A stretch of DNA of 64,000 bases from Dyadobacter sp. Leaf189 (GTDB lineage: Bacteria; Bacteroidota; Bacteroidia; Cytophagales; Spirosomataceae). The position numbers and the translations under genes are program-made. Positions 42,980 to 52,414 of the stretch are shown here, piece by piece; position 1 is the first letter of the stretch, and the number at the start of each line of letters is the position of its first letter. The stretch lies in contig NZ_LMPS01000008.1 of NCBI RefSeq assembly GCF_001424405.1, positions 330 to 64,329 on the forward strand, written 5' to 3'. The notes beneath the pieces are model-generated. The model saw only the letters and a program-made list of their open reading frames with translations, was not told where the DNA came from and made no database searches.

Positions 42980-43020
42980 AAAAATCCTCTGGAAGTATTT
43001 ATATATACCAGAGGATTTTT
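42980..43020 (-). terminator. Terminator after the DUF4249 gene
   Basis: AAAAATCCTCTGG (42980-42992) pairs perfectly with CCAGAGGATTTTT (43008-43020), with a 15-base AT-rich loop. On the minus strand it follows the DUF4249 stop by about 45 bases and has a T tract, and the symmetrical A tract makes it potentially bidirectional. It separates the DUF4249 operon from the next gene. Confidence 0.85.
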
Positions 43021-43065
43021 TCAAAATTTCTAATGCAAATGCGTGAGGAATCTTCAATGAACCCT

Positions 43066-44031
43066 TTACTGATACTTACTCAGCTTGATTTGAGCAGAAT
43101 TATATGCCGCAAAGAAGCCGAATCCACCTTTTACATTGGTATATACCGTGGCAGGTTCGGCAAACGGGTTGTCTGCATTGTTCCTTGCTTCCAATGATCG
43201 TTGATATTTGTAATAATGCTGATCTACATTCATTACCTCCAAAACCACATTGCTGATTTTGGTTTTGGGGTAGAATGTTATCTTCTTACCGTCCTGCTCT
43301 CGCTCACGGACTTCTGGCAAATCTAATTTTCCAATCGGTGATGTAAAAAGTGCTCCGTCCTGGTATTTATCAGTTTGGAGCGCATTTTTACCTTGCTGCC
43401 ATTCCCAATTAAATTGAAACGGATAAGCTACCCGCTTTTCAGTAAATTTTCCTGAGGCTTCTTTGATCAGAACACTATATTCGATGTCCATTACTGCATC
43501 AACCCGATACTGATTCGTATCGCCGGGAATGTCGCGCCAGGTCATTCTCAATGTGATGGCTGTGTCTTTGTAAGTCTCTTCTTCAAAGACCAATGTATCA
43601 AAAACATAGGATGCTATTTGCGGCGCCTTGGCAGGCACTGTGCATTGTGCCGTCACGCTTCTTTTCCCATCTGAAACTAACAATGTATATGTTTTCCCAG
43701 GTTCAATGGGAAACTTTGATTGCTCTAAACTATAAAGGTTGTTTTCCGCATTATAAGGGATGGTTGCTTCCTTCACACCGTTGGTAATCCTGACAACCGC
43801 ATTTTCCAGCCTTTTTCCCGTTGCTCCGGATTTAGAAAATAAAGGGACAGACTCCGTAACTATGACATTGATATGAGATAAATGGGGAGCAATTACAGAG
43901 CTGATTACCAGCCTTGATTCACTTTTTGGAAGCTTTGCATCCTGAATATCGTTCACAAAAGATTCACAGGCTGTCAATAGCCACCCAGCAGCCAACAAGA
44001 GCGGGCAGAGATATAATTTCAGATTTTTCAT
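43066..44031 (-). CDS. DUF4249 lipoprotein
   Basis: A 321-residue protein with lipoprotein signal KLYLCPLLLAAGWLLTACES (Cys22). The body has repeated strands (SRLVISSVIAPHLSHINVIV TESVPLF; GKRLENAVVRITNGVKEATI) ending in SAQIKLSKYQ, the usual DUF4249 layout. DUF4249 proteins are almost always encoded immediately after a TonB-dependent receptor, and they are thought to sit at the receptor on the outer membrane surface; the cargo is unknown. Here the receptor stop is 3 bases upstream of this gene, so coupling is tight. Confidence 0.88.
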   Translation of the reverse strand: MKNLKLYLCPLLLAAGWLLTACESFVNDIQDAKLPKSESRLVISSVIAPHLSHINVIVTESVPLFSKSGATGKRLENAVVRITNGVKEATIPYNAENNLYSLEQSKFPIEPGKTYTLLVSDGKRSVTAQCTVPAKAPQIASYVFDTLVFEEETYKDTAITLRMTWRDIPGDTNQYRVDAVMDIEYSVLIKEASGKFTEKRVAYPFQFNWEWQQGKNALQTDKYQDGALFTSPIGKLDLPEVREREQDGKKITFYPKTKISNVVLEVMNVDQHYYKYQRSLEARNNADNPFAEPATVYTNVKGGFGFFAAYNSAQIKLSKYQ

Positions 44032-44034
44032 GGC

Positions 44035-46437
44035 CTAAAATTTGAAGTTGTAGCTTACGGAAGGAAGGACCGGAAAGAGGGAATACTTTTTCAGGCTGCG
44101 CTCTGTTACTCCCGCAGGCGTGACATTTTGCGCTAAATCATAGAAAAAGGGATTTTTATGATTATATGCATTATACACGCTAACCTCCCAGGTTCGTTCG
44201 TACCGTCTTTTTTTCTTGTGAAACTGAACAGAGAAGTCAAGCCTGTGAAAGGCTTCTGCCCGAAAATCATTTTTGCTGTCGAACTGCGAAATGTTCATTC
44301 CGTCTATGTTGCGGTTAAGCACCGTTTCGGAAGGGTTATACCGACTGAAAAAACTCATTTCCATCGCATTATATGTAGATGCTGGCACACTGAGCGCATT
44401 GCCGGTTCCATATACCCAGGTTGCAGATAAGGTAACCCGTTTGCTCAGCTCGTAAATGCCCACAATGGATAAATCATGGCGCCGGTCGTAGCGCGGATGA
44501 AATACCTTTCCATTATTCAGCTCGGGAAACTTCCAGTAAATCCATGACAATGTGTACCCTACCCAGCCTGAAAAGCGTCCGCTCTTTTTCTGCGCCAGGA
44601 ATTCCGCGCCGTAAGACCAGCCGCTTCCAGATGTCACATTGTCTTCCCACTTGACATCCGTTGCATTCTCACCAGTGATTCCGATAAATGTTGCTCCCTC
44701 TTTATATCCAAGAATGTCATTCATATTCTTGTAAAATCCTTCGAGCGTAAATGTGAGCGCTGGCTTTTCAAGATCCTTCGCAAAGCCGAATGCAAACTGA
44801 CTGGATTGTTGCGGTTTAATGCGGTCGGTACTTGTTACCCAAAGATCTGTCGGCAATCCCAACCCCGTATTCGATAAAAGGTGAACATACTGGTTCATTC
44901 TGGCGTAGGACACTTTCGCTGAAAAATCCGGCGCGAGCCTCAAAGCTGCTGAAAAGCGGGGTTCGGGGCGGATATAATCCTTTTCACGCGCCCGAAAGTA
45001 GCTGAGACGAAAACCCGCATTCATCTTTAAAGCATCAAATGCCTGCCAGGTATCTTCAATATACGCACCACCTTCCAGTGAATGTACCTGCTCTTTTTTC
45101 GGAGCAATCGGCTCGTCGCCAAATGCCCCCTGCACGTTCATTGCTGAGGGTATCGACTTGTGAAAGGTACCTTGCAAGCCGAATTTAATTGCGTGGGCAG
45201 CGACAGGATAGTAATCGAAATCGGTTTTGAAACTTAAATCCCTGATGCGCGAGCTGTAAGCAACACCTGACTCGCTCAGCGTCCGCTCTTGTCCCGTATA
45301 CTCCTTGAAATTGCTGCTTGTATTAAAATAGAAATCGGTGAAGATGAGCGATGTATTCGCAAACAGTTTTCTATTCAGAATATGGTTCCAGCGCATTGTC
45401 GCTGTCGCATTGCCCCAGGACATATCTGCCCGCATTTGAAAGTCCGGCAGTTTTTCTTTGACGAAGAAGTTGTCACGCCCGAGGTATCCGCTCAGGTAAA
45501 CCTTGTCTTTTGGCCCAAGATCATAATTGATCTTTGCATTCAGGTCATAGAAGTAGTAACCCGGCTGAAAGGTGTTCTCAGATTTTTTATTCAAATGTTT
45601 GATCACCGGAGCAGCCAGAATATCGATATAAGTTCTTCTTGCAGAGATAATGTAAGACGATTTGCCTTTGGCCAAAGGCGCCTCCAATGTGACCCGCGAT
45701 GCAATCAATCCTATTCCTCCTTCTCCGTGCAGCTTGTCCTTACTGCCCTCTTTCATATTCATCTCGACTACGGAAGACAACCGGCCGCCATAGCGCGCGG
45801 GAAAACCTCCCTTGGTTAATTCGACATTCTTAATCGCATCACTATTGAATACGGAAAAGAAGCCGAACAGGTGACTTGCATTGTAAACAACCGCGTCGTC
45901 AAGTATGATCAGGTTTTGATCCGGCCCGCCGCCACGGACGTACAAGCCTGTTTGACCCTCGGTACCTTTTTGAACGCCTGGCATGAGTTGGAGCCCCTTC
46001 AAAACATCTTTTTCTCCAAACAGCGCAGGCATTTTCTTGATCTGGTCAATTGGAATTCCCACCGAGCTCATCCGTGCAGACCTGCTGACATAATCTTCCT
46101 GCTTCCTCGCCGAAATAACTACTTCTTCCAGCTGCCGGGCCGAGGAAAGAAAAACGTTAACCTCCATATTCCGATCAGCCTGAATGCGGCGGTCGGTTTT
46201 TTCATAACCAACAAGTGAATAGGAAATGGTCACGGAATCAGTTGGTGGTACAGTCAGTGAATAAAAACCATAGTTATTAGTAACTGCATTCGCCGAAGTT
46301 CCGGGTATATAAACATTCACTCCGGTCAGCAATTCTTCACTTCCCTGCTCTTTAACAAAACCGCTGATTGTTATACGTTCCTGCGCAAGTGCATAGTGAG
46401 AAATGAAAAACAAGCATACAACAGTATGTATCTTCAT
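44035..46437 (-). CDS. TonB-dependent receptor partner of DUF4249
   Basis: The start is taken at ATG 46437 (MKIHTVVCLFFISHYALAQE, a clean signal peptide), giving 800 residues; the frame is open to 46518. A carboxypeptidase-like domain follows (TISGFVKEQGSEELLTGVNV), then the plug (LKGLQLMPGVQKGTEGQTGL YVRGGGPDQNLIILDDAVVY) and FPARYGGRLSSVVEMNMKEG, which is the wording of DUF4249-partnered receptors. The barrel ends LFPVLPSVSYNFKF. It shares a transcript with DUF4249 and perhaps with the lipoprotein at 46558. The substrate is unknown. Confidence 0.9.
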   Translation of the reverse strand: MKIHTVVCLFFISHYALAQERITISGFVKEQGSEELLTGVNVYIPGTSANAVTNNYGFYSLTVPPTDSVTISYSLVGYEKTDRRIQADRNMEVNVFLSSARQLEEVVISARKQEDYVSRSARMSSVGIPIDQIKKMPALFGEKDVLKGLQLMPGVQKGTEGQTGLYVRGGGPDQNLIILDDAVVYNASHLFGFFSVFNSDAIKNVELTKGGFPARYGGRLSSVVEMNMKEGSKDKLHGEGGIGLIASRVTLEAPLAKGKSSYIISARRTYIDILAAPVIKHLNKKSENTFQPGYYFYDLNAKINYDLGPKDKVYLSGYLGRDNFFVKEKLPDFQMRADMSWGNATATMRWNHILNRKLFANTSLIFTDFYFNTSSNFKEYTGQERTLSESGVAYSSRIRDLSFKTDFDYYPVAAHAIKFGLQGTFHKSIPSAMNVQGAFGDEPIAPKKEQVHSLEGGAYIEDTWQAFDALKMNAGFRLSYFRAREKDYIRPEPRFSAALRLAPDFSAKVSYARMNQYVHLLSNTGLGLPTDLWVTSTDRIKPQQSSQFAFGFAKDLEKPALTFTLEGFYKNMNDILGYKEGATFIGITGENATDVKWEDNVTSGSGWSYGAEFLAQKKSGRFSGWVGYTLSWIYWKFPELNNGKVFHPRYDRRHDLSIVGIYELSKRVTLSATWVYGTGNALSVPASTYNAMEMSFFSRYNPSETVLNRNIDGMNISQFDSKNDFRAEAFHRLDFSVQFHKKKRRYERTWEVSVYNAYNHKNPFFYDLAQNVTPAGVTERSLKKYSLFPVLPSVSYNFKF

Positions 46438-46557
46438 AATTGAGAGTGTGTTTGATGAAAAAGTGTTGCTTTTGCCGGTCAACACATACCCTATGTGCAT
46501 GCGCTGTCCGGCAGGCAATTGAAGATTGGCTGTGCTTTATTGAGTATGAAAATTTCT

Positions 46558-46968
46558 CTATTTCTTGGTGTCTACCAGCCTGAATGGCATTTCTTCGTGG
46601 ATGCGTGTTCCGTCTTCAAGCTCGGCCTGTACCTGTATGTACATATCACTTGTCTTTTTAACATCATACATAAATGCTAGGTCGATGGCAACGTTGCCCT
46701 TGTCTGCACAGCCGCACATTATTTTTGTCTCGTGCATTCTCTTGCCCTTTTTATCAAGCAAATAAACTTGGTAGCTCGCGACTGCTCCTGAATTTGGCTT
46801 GATAGTCGCATCCACGCGGATGCTGTCACTATCCTGTACCTCCTGATTTTTCATCGGTGAAGTCATCGTGATGTACTGTGAGTCCTCAGCATCTATTTCA
46901 TTGTCTTTACAGCCGGCAACCAGCAAAATCGAAGCGGATAGTGCGAGCATTAACTTTTTTGCTTTCAT
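46558..46968 (-). CDS. Small lipoprotein with Ig-like fold
   Basis: A 136-residue protein with signal MKAKKLMLALSASILLVAGC (Cys20 as lipid site). The mature part reads as strands (YITMTSPMKNQEVQDSDSIR VDATIKPNSGAVASYQVYLL; SDMYIQVQAELEDGTRIHEE) with a CGC pair in ETKIMCGCADKG. The sequence is reminiscent of DUF4625-type Ig-like lipoproteins, but I cannot be sure. It lies 120 bases before the DUF4249-linked receptor in the same direction, so it may belong to that operon as a surface partner. Confidence 0.72.
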   Translation of the reverse strand: MKAKKLMLALSASILLVAGCKDNEIDAEDSQYITMTSPMKNQEVQDSDSIRVDATIKPNSGAVASYQVYLLDKKGKRMHETKIMCGCADKGNVAIDLAFMYDVKKTSDMYIQVQAELEDGTRIHEEMPFRLVDTKK

Positions 46969-47239
46969 TTCATTTTAGTTTTGTTGAACAATAGAAAACC
47001 ACCATTTCTATTTCTCTCTGCTAGTACAGCTTAAAAAAACAGATTTGATTTGGTGCTCTATCATACATTCCTATGCCTTTGCTCACCTATTTGCAGACTC
47101 AATTTTTTAAAGGTTGGTCGCGTCAAACGATCGGTAAATCACCCATTTTTGTTGACATTTACACTGCTGAACTAATTACCCGATCAGGTGAAGTTCTGTA
47201 CATTATGTGACCTTTAATGAAACTATCCAGCTCACAATC

Positions 47240-47590
47240 ATGCCTTTCGTCGATTTCAACACAAAAAGAGTAGTCAAATTATGGGATGGGATTTATGGGA
47301 CGCTGGCGCACTCGGAACAGCAAACGTTTGGTCATTTCACGATTGACAGCGGGACTGTACTGCCTGAGCACAGCCATTTTCACGAACAGTGGTGCCACGT
47401 GCTCGAAGGTGAACTTGAATTTGAGATACTCGGAGAAAAGAAACTGCTGAAAAGCGGCATGACGGCCTACATTCCCTCGAATGCGCCCCACTCCGCAGTC
47501 GCACATACGCAATGCAAGGTTATCGACTGCTTCACTCCTGCCCGCCAGGATTTTATTGAACTGGAAAGAAAAACGGAGCAGGATCAGTAA
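47240..47590 (+). CDS. Cupin-domain protein
   Basis: The start is ATG 47240 (MPFVDFNTKRVVKLWDGIYG), 116 residues; an upstream GTG (47207) adds only unlikely residues. The single cupin barrel shows DSGTVLPEHSHFHEQWCHVL EGELEFEI, with metal-binding His, His and Glu/His, and the second motif as MTAYIPSNAPHSAVAH. It is a small soluble metal-binding protein, with sensor or isomerase/dioxygenase roles possible. It converges on the SDR gene with a 7-base tail overlap, so it is likely transcribed independently. Confidence 0.87.
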   Translation: MPFVDFNTKRVVKLWDGIYGTLAHSEQQTFGHFTIDSGTVLPEHSHFHEQWCHVLEGELEFEILGEKKLLKSGMTAYIPSNAPHSAVAHTQCKVIDCFTPARQDFIELERKTEQDQ

Positions 47591-48327
47591 GTAGCACGTC
47601 CGCCTGAAAGATCGAAAGTAAAGCCGGTGGTGAAACTGTTTTCAGGAGAAACAATGAATGCAGCCATGTTTGCAGCTTCTTCCAGTGTGCCGCACCGTTT
47701 CATCGGGATTTTATCTGTCATATACCGCACCTGCGCCTCCGGCATCGCGGCTACAAGGGGCGTTTGAATTACCGCCGGCGCCAGTGCATTTACCGTAATA
47801 CCCGTTTCGGCATACTCTTTCCCCTGCACTTTCGTCATACCGATTATTGCCGCTTTTGATGCAGAATAGGCCAGCATTCCTGCATTCCCTTCCTTCCCGG
47901 CAATGGAAGCAACATGCAGTATCCGGCCGTAATTGCTGGCCAGCATATAGGGTAACACCGCCTTTGAGGTATAGAATGCGCTCATAAAATTCACATCCAT
48001 CACTTTCCTCAGGTTCTCGCTGCTCACTTCGTGACTTTTCACCTGGGTTATCCCTGTGATCCCGACACAGTTAATCAGGATATCTATTTTTCCAAAACGG
48101 GCTATTACTTTCTCCACGGCCTGCTGCACCTGCATTTCGTCGGTCACATCCACTCCTACTACTTCCTCTTGCTCCTGATTTCCGACAAAATGTTCTAAAA
48201 GTCCACTTTCATTCATATCCAGTAGCCCTACATTGGCACCCTCATTTAAGAGTTTGTGCGCAATTACCAGCCCCAAACCGGAGGCCGCGCCTGTAATAAC
48301 AGCTACTTGTGACTTGAAATGAAGCAT
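47584..48327 (-). CDS. SDR-family oxidoreductase
   Basis: The start is taken at ATG 48327 (MLHFKSQVAVITGAASGLGL), giving 247 residues, the standard classical SDR length; the open frame continues to 48423 with an improbable leader. Cofactor motif TGAASGLG (residues 12-19), D37 after strand 2 (LLDMN), which favours NAD, and catalytic Ser141, Tyr154 and Lys158. The usual NNAG is NCVG at 86-89, a tolerated but unusual change. The last part, FIVSPENSFTTGFTFDLSGG, is typical of FabG-like and sugar/alcohol dehydrogenases. The substrate is unknown. Confidence 0.88.
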   Translation of the reverse strand: MLHFKSQVAVITGAASGLGLVIAHKLLNEGANVGLLDMNESGLLEHFVGNQEQEEVVGVDVTDEMQVQQAVEKVIARFGKIDILINCVGITGITQVKSHEVSSENLRKVMDVNFMSAFYTSKAVLPYMLASNYGRILHVASIAGKEGNAGMLAYSASKAAIIGMTKVQGKEYAETGITVNALAPAVIQTPLVAAMPEAQVRYMTDKIPMKRCGTLEEAANMAAFIVSPENSFTTGFTFDLSGGRATY

Positions 48328-48423
48328 GTTGAGGGTAATGTTGAATTTTAGGAGACCTTTTATAAGTGCAAATAACACTTTTTTTACTATCCCGCCCCTA
48401 TTGGTATAATCCAGATTTGGCAC

Positions 48424-48454
48424 AAAAAAACCGGCTCCTGTTTTTGGATCCGGT
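48424..48454 (-). terminator. Terminator after the 110-aa gene
   Basis: On the minus strand, ACCGGATCC (48454-48446) and GGAGCCGGT (48438-48430) form a 9-bp stem with one mismatch, followed by seven T residues. It lies about 30 bases past the stop of the gene at 48485 and before the SDR start, so it ends the upstream transcript. Confidence 0.75.
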
Positions 48455-48484
48455 GGGGTATATATGAAATGCGACTTTCCTTAA

Positions 48485-48817
48485 TTAAACCAGCTCGCTT
48501 TCGTATTGCAATCCGATCTGTGCAGAAGGGAAGCTCACTACTTTGTTGAATTCTGAAACCGCCTGATTCACCTGCCGTTGCGAGATACCGCTATATTCCA
48601 GGAGCAGCATTTTTGCCTGTTGGGCTGTGGAACGCTTCATTTTCCAGTACTGAGGATGATTTGTTCCGATGGGTGTGCGAAAGAACTTCTCTTTGGGTTC
48701 TTTGATTAAAACTTCGTATTCAGTGTTGAATTGCGGATTGTCATTAAGGAAGTACCCTTTCACTACTACTTTAACTTCTCTGCCACTTTTAAGGTAAAAA
48801 ATCTTCTCGTGTATCAT
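48485..48817 (-). CDS. Hypothetical protein, 110 aa
   Basis: I do not recognise a family. It starts MIHEKIFYLKSGREVKVVVK and has an alternating beta-like N-terminal half (GYFLNDNPQFNTEYEVLIKE) and a C-terminal helical half (KMKRSTAQQAKMLLLEYSGI ... QVNQAVSEFNKVV). No signal peptide. A clear terminator downstream and good composition support a real gene transcribed on its own. No neighbour indicates its role. Confidence 0.7.
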   Translation of the reverse strand: MIHEKIFYLKSGREVKVVVKGYFLNDNPQFNTEYEVLIKEPKEKFFRTPIGTNHPQYWKMKRSTAQQAKMLLLEYSGISQRQVNQAVSEFNKVVSFPSAQIGLQYESELV

Positions 48818-49061
48818 AACGGTTGCGTTTAAGAATTTCGGAATGGTTGAATGTTCTGGCGGCGACGTAAAAACCCAAATATTTTATCAAAATATCCGTA
48901 CCAGCCAGTGAATTATATTTAATACAAACATTACCACACGATGCTGTTTTCCATCAAAAAGTTTAGCCAACGGTAGAATATGTTAGCCAGCGGCAAATTT
49001 TCAGGAAGTTTTGGTTAAAAAACATACACAACAAATTGACTGACAGCCGCTAAAATATTTT

Positions 49062-50234
49062 TTACTCAACAATGTGACCTATAAACTGCGCTGTATTATC
49101 GAGGATTTTTCCACCGCGCCGCAAGCCCAGTCCGCACGCTTCCCCCACATGAAAAACACCCGCCTGGTAACTCTTTCCTTCCTCGTCCGTCGGGAATGGA
49201 AAATACTCCTGGTAGATTTTCTTCTGCTCGCCGTACTCGCCTGCCGCAGTTTCTATCACGTCACCGCCTTTTTCCAGTATCGATACATTCGCTCCCTCTC
49301 TGCCGAACAACACCTTGCTTACCGACTGCTTGTGCGGGATCGCATAGCGTTCGGTCTGCAACAGATGAGGATGGTACGGATACAGGTCCCATAACACCTT
49401 CAAAATGTACTTGGACTGAAAAAGCAATGTATACGCCGGGTTCAGTACCACTGCTTTCCGGTTCCTGACAATTTCAGTCAGCATGGTCGCCAGCTCGGGC
49501 TCATCGAAACCAATGTACTCCCAGGGCACCAGCTTAAACCAAAAATCGAATCGTATGAAATTGCCGGTTGTAGGATCCTGAAAAAAGATTCCCTCGCCAT
49601 TTGAAAATTCAACATCATCGATATACGCAAATTCGGTATCAAATCCTGCTTCCTGTGCGGCGGCAGCAAGTACTGCCACGTTTGTTTCGTCCTCGGGATA
49701 ATCCCGCATGGTCGAAAAAAGTATAGAAGGAGTCAGGTCAGGGTTCACTTCTTTAAGGTACCTGAACTGATCTGCCAGGCTTTCATATAAAGTATTGAAC
49801 TGCTGTGCCTCGTCAAGCCCGTTCATTCTTAAATGTGCCCATTGTACCACCGCAGTTTCCGGAATGCAGGTTGCGGTATCTGCATTGAATTCAATCAGTT
49901 TCACCTGATCGTTCCCGAATCCGCCGGCAAGATCAAACCGACCGTATAAGTGAATGTTCCGCTCATCCTCCCACGAAAGTTTGATCAGCTCGATCAGGTT
50001 TTCAGGAATGCCGAGATCCTTGAATAAATGATTGTCGATCACGTACTGCCCGGCTTCCACAAACATTTCGTATAAAGTATTGGCCGCCGCATAGTACTGC
50101 GCAGCCTGCTCTTCACTGACTACCGCTACCGCATTCACCACATAAGGAACTGTGTCGGTACCCAACATCCAATCCCAGCCTGCTTTTTGGAACGCCCGCT
50201 CGGGTCCGTCCACCAATGTTCTTATCTCAACCAT
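49062..50234 (-). CDS. Glutathionylspermidine synthase-like ATP-grasp protein
   Basis: The start is taken at ATG 50234 (MVEIRTLVDGPERAFQKAGW), giving 390 residues. Characteristic segments are GRFDLAGGFGNDQVKLIEFN ADTATCIPE, TMRDYPEDETN, and the nucleotide-binding KSVSKVLFGREGANVSILEK-type loop (seen as KQSVSKVLFGREGANVSI) near the end, ending in GHIVE. This is the synthase domain alone, without the amidase (CHAP) half of the bifunctional E. coli enzyme. Family members join glutathione or another small peptide to a polyamine or amino group; the substrate here is unproven. It sits 10 bases downstream of a UPF0323-type lipoprotein gene. Confidence 0.88.
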   Translation of the reverse strand: MVEIRTLVDGPERAFQKAGWDWMLGTDTVPYVVNAVAVVSEEQAAQYYAAANTLYEMFVEAGQYVIDNHLFKDLGIPENLIELIKLSWEDERNIHLYGRFDLAGGFGNDQVKLIEFNADTATCIPETAVVQWAHLRMNGLDEAQQFNTLYESLADQFRYLKEVNPDLTPSILFSTMRDYPEDETNVAVLAAAAQEAGFDTEFAYIDDVEFSNGEGIFFQDPTTGNFIRFDFWFKLVPWEYIGFDEPELATMLTEIVRNRKAVVLNPAYTLLFQSKYILKVLWDLYPYHPHLLQTERYAIPHKQSVSKVLFGREGANVSILEKGGDVIETAAGEYGEQKKIYQEYFPFPTDEEGKSYQAGVFHVGEACGLGLRRGGKILDNTAQFIGHIVE

Positions 50235-50244
50235 AATCAAATTT

Positions 50245-50862
50245 TCACCCGCCGCTTCTGCCTGACGACGATCTTCCAAAAAATCCTTTTCTGCCGCTGC
50301 TCGGCCTCGAACTTACCGTCCGCGTGGTGCGTGAGGCGTCGACCTGCCTGAATGTACTCTGGGATTTGTCATAGGTAGACGGATTGCTGTAAAATCCCCG
50401 CGCCGCTGACCCGCCTGCATCGCGGTAATTGTTCATATACCCATTGCTGGAGTTGCGACCGAGCAGGTAACCCATTCCGCCATAAAGCAGCATGGAAGAT
50501 AACCCGCTATGATGCCCCACGGAAGACTGATTCGTACGGATTTCCTCATCGATAAGTGCCTTCGCTGCTTCGGGGCTCAGTTTATCCGTATGTCCGTCAA
50601 GGTAAGTTACGATCGCGCCTGAGCTGTCGGGTGCCACGTTTTCCTCATCGGTTATCTTGAACTCACCGGGCTTTACTTCCTTGATATGCGACCGGATACC
50701 TTTGGTGTAACTTGTCTCTTCATAGCTGTAAGCCTCCTCGTCATCCCGGTTGGAAGAGCAGCTGCCCAATGTCATTCCCGACAGCAATGCGATAGCGAGC
50801 GCGCTGCCGATACTGATATCTTTCACATGCTTGATGAAAGAGCCTTTTTTGATTTGTGTCAT
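50245..50862 (-). CDS. UPF0323-type lipoprotein
   Basis: The start is ATG 50862 (MTQIKKGSFIKHVKDISIGS), 205 residues; an upstream TTG at 50889 adds 9. Lipoprotein signal SALAIALLSGMTLGSCSSNR with Cys34 at the lipobox. The mature part has VKPGEFKITDEENVAPDSSG AIVTYLDGHTDKLSPEAAKA, a pattern of UPF0323 proteins, and a Ser/Arg/Gly-rich tail (RKGFFGRSSSGRSGG). UPF0323/YgiB-type lipoproteins are repeatedly found beside GspS-like ATP-grasp genes, as here (10-base gap), which suggests a shared envelope or surface-modification function. Confidence 0.8.
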   Translation of the reverse strand: MTQIKKGSFIKHVKDISIGSALAIALLSGMTLGSCSSNRDDEEAYSYEETSYTKGIRSHIKEVKPGEFKITDEENVAPDSSGAIVTYLDGHTDKLSPEAAKALIDEEIRTNQSSVGHHSGLSSMLLYGGMGYLLGRNSSNGYMNNYRDAGGSAARGFYSNPSTYDKSQSTFRQVDASRTTRTVSSRPSSGRKGFFGRSSSGRSGG

Positions 50863-51002
50863 ATTACCCTTTGGTTTCTTTACTGACAATTCTTAAAAAT
50901 ACGCTTTTACTGCTCCCGCGGTGTGCATTATCTTGCGAGTGGCGTGATTGAGTGTGTGTAAATCCCCTATTACTTTACGAGCGGTTCTGTTTGTTATTGT
51001 TA

Positions 51003-51037
51003 AAAACAAAGGCACAACCTGTGACCAGATCGTGCCT
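51003..51037 (-). terminator. Terminator after the PLP enzyme gene
   Basis: On the minus strand AGGCACGATC and GGTTGTGCCT form a 10-bp stem including two G-T wobbles, with an 8-base loop, followed by TTGTTTTTA. It is about 25 bases past the stop at 51061. Confidence 0.72.
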
Positions 51038-51060
51038 CACTCATGTTTGTACGTAAAGAA

Positions 51061-52347
51061 CTATGCCTTCTTGGCGATTTTTTCCAATGCGCCTACCAGC
51101 CTGTCCAGGTCACTTAATTTGGTATAAACGTGGGGGGTAACCCGAACACAATGGATATTTTCCCAATTGATGCCCACTGTGTGGATCTTGTGATCTTTTA
51201 TCAGCTTGCTGTCAACTTCTTCGGGCTTCATTCCGTCGACGCTCACACCGGCAATCGCACATGAAAATTCGGGTTTAAGTGAAGTATGGATTTTGACACC
51301 CGGGATCTGTGCTGCCTTTTCTGCCCAGTATTTTTTGAGATAATGCACCCGCTCCTGCTTGCGTTTTGAACCAATTCCTTCCTGAAAATTGATCGCTTCG
51401 CCAATTGCCTGTTCAATGGGAAAACTTCTGGTACCCAGCGTTTCAAATTTCCGGATATCGCCGCTTTTGGGCTGGCTGTTGCAAAGCAGCGGCCAAATTT
51501 TTTCAATCTTATCCTTCTTGATCCACATCATTCCGCTGCCGACGGGCGCACTCAAAAATTTATGCAGGCTTGTACCAAAGTAATCGCAGTCGAGATCAGG
51601 GATTTTATAGTCGAGCAGTCCGAAAGTATGTGCACCGTCCACTACCACTTCAATGCCTTTTGCATGCGCCATCTGGCAGATCTTCTTCACCGGCATAATC
51701 TGCCCGACCCAGTTAATAATGTGGGTAACGTGAATAATTTTGGTTTTAGGGGTAATCGCATCCGCGAATGCTTTTACGATTTGATCGTCATTTTCAATGG
51801 GAAAATCGAAAGATAGTTGCTTGTAAACCAACCCGTCGCGCATTTGCCGCTGCTTCCAGGCCTGGATCATATTCGGATAGTCCTGAATGGTCCCGATAAT
51901 CTCATCCCCCTTTTCGAGCGGCAATCCGAAGATGATGGTATTCAGTGCCTCCGTCGCATTTCTGTTGATCGCAATCTCTTCAGGATTACAACCTGCCAGC
52001 CCTGCAAGCCGCTGGCGCAGCGGCTCCCGGCCTTTATCCATAATGCGCCACATGTAGTAAGAGGGGCCTTGCGCTGCCGCTTTGTTGTATTTTTCCAAAG
52101 CTTCCTGCACCGCGATCGGAGAAGGCGACACGCCGCCATTGTTCAGAATGATGATTTCGCTTTTACTGGCAGTATAAGCATCCTGGATCACCGACCAGTA
52201 ATCTTCGTTATCGTTGCTGTCGGGTTTCCAGAACCGTTCTGCATTGCTAAACTGCTCGGCGTGGATCTCGTTGAAAAGGCTGTCGACACCAAAAGCGCCC
52301 ATACCGAGGGCTGCGCTCTTTTTAAAAAAGGACCGGCGATTGTTCAT
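51061..52347 (-). CDS. Exported class V aminotransferase-fold PLP enzyme
   Basis: A 428-residue protein with a Tat-like N terminus (NNRRSFFKKSAALGMGAFGV). The fold I aminotransferase body contains INRNATEALNTIIFGLPLEK, KIIHVTHIINWVGQIMPVKK, the Asp-His pair VVDGAHTFGLL for the cofactor pyridine, and the Schiff-base lysine in YFGTSLHKFLSAPVGSGMMW. The wording is that of isopenicillin-N-epimerase-like or cysteine-desulfurase-like class V enzymes. The exported form is common in Bacteroidota, but the substrate is unknown. The terminator at 51003 closes the transcript. Confidence 0.87.
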   Translation of the reverse strand: MNNRRSFFKKSAALGMGAFGVDSLFNEIHAEQFSNAERFWKPDSNDNEDYWSVIQDAYTASKSEIIILNNGGVSPSPIAVQEALEKYNKAAAQGPSYYMWRIMDKGREPLRQRLAGLAGCNPEEIAINRNATEALNTIIFGLPLEKGDEIIGTIQDYPNMIQAWKQRQMRDGLVYKQLSFDFPIENDDQIVKAFADAITPKTKIIHVTHIINWVGQIMPVKKICQMAHAKGIEVVVDGAHTFGLLDYKIPDLDCDYFGTSLHKFLSAPVGSGMMWIKKDKIEKIWPLLCNSQPKSGDIRKFETLGTRSFPIEQAIGEAINFQEGIGSKRKQERVHYLKKYWAEKAAQIPGVKIHTSLKPEFSCAIAGVSVDGMKPEEVDSKLIKDHKIHTVGINWENIHCVRVTPHVYTKLSDLDRLVGALEKIAKKA

Positions 52348-52414
52348 AAAAGTGGCTTAGGGGGAATAGTAATTGAGTCAGCTACAATTTATTAATAAAA
52401 TGCAGCAATCCCAA

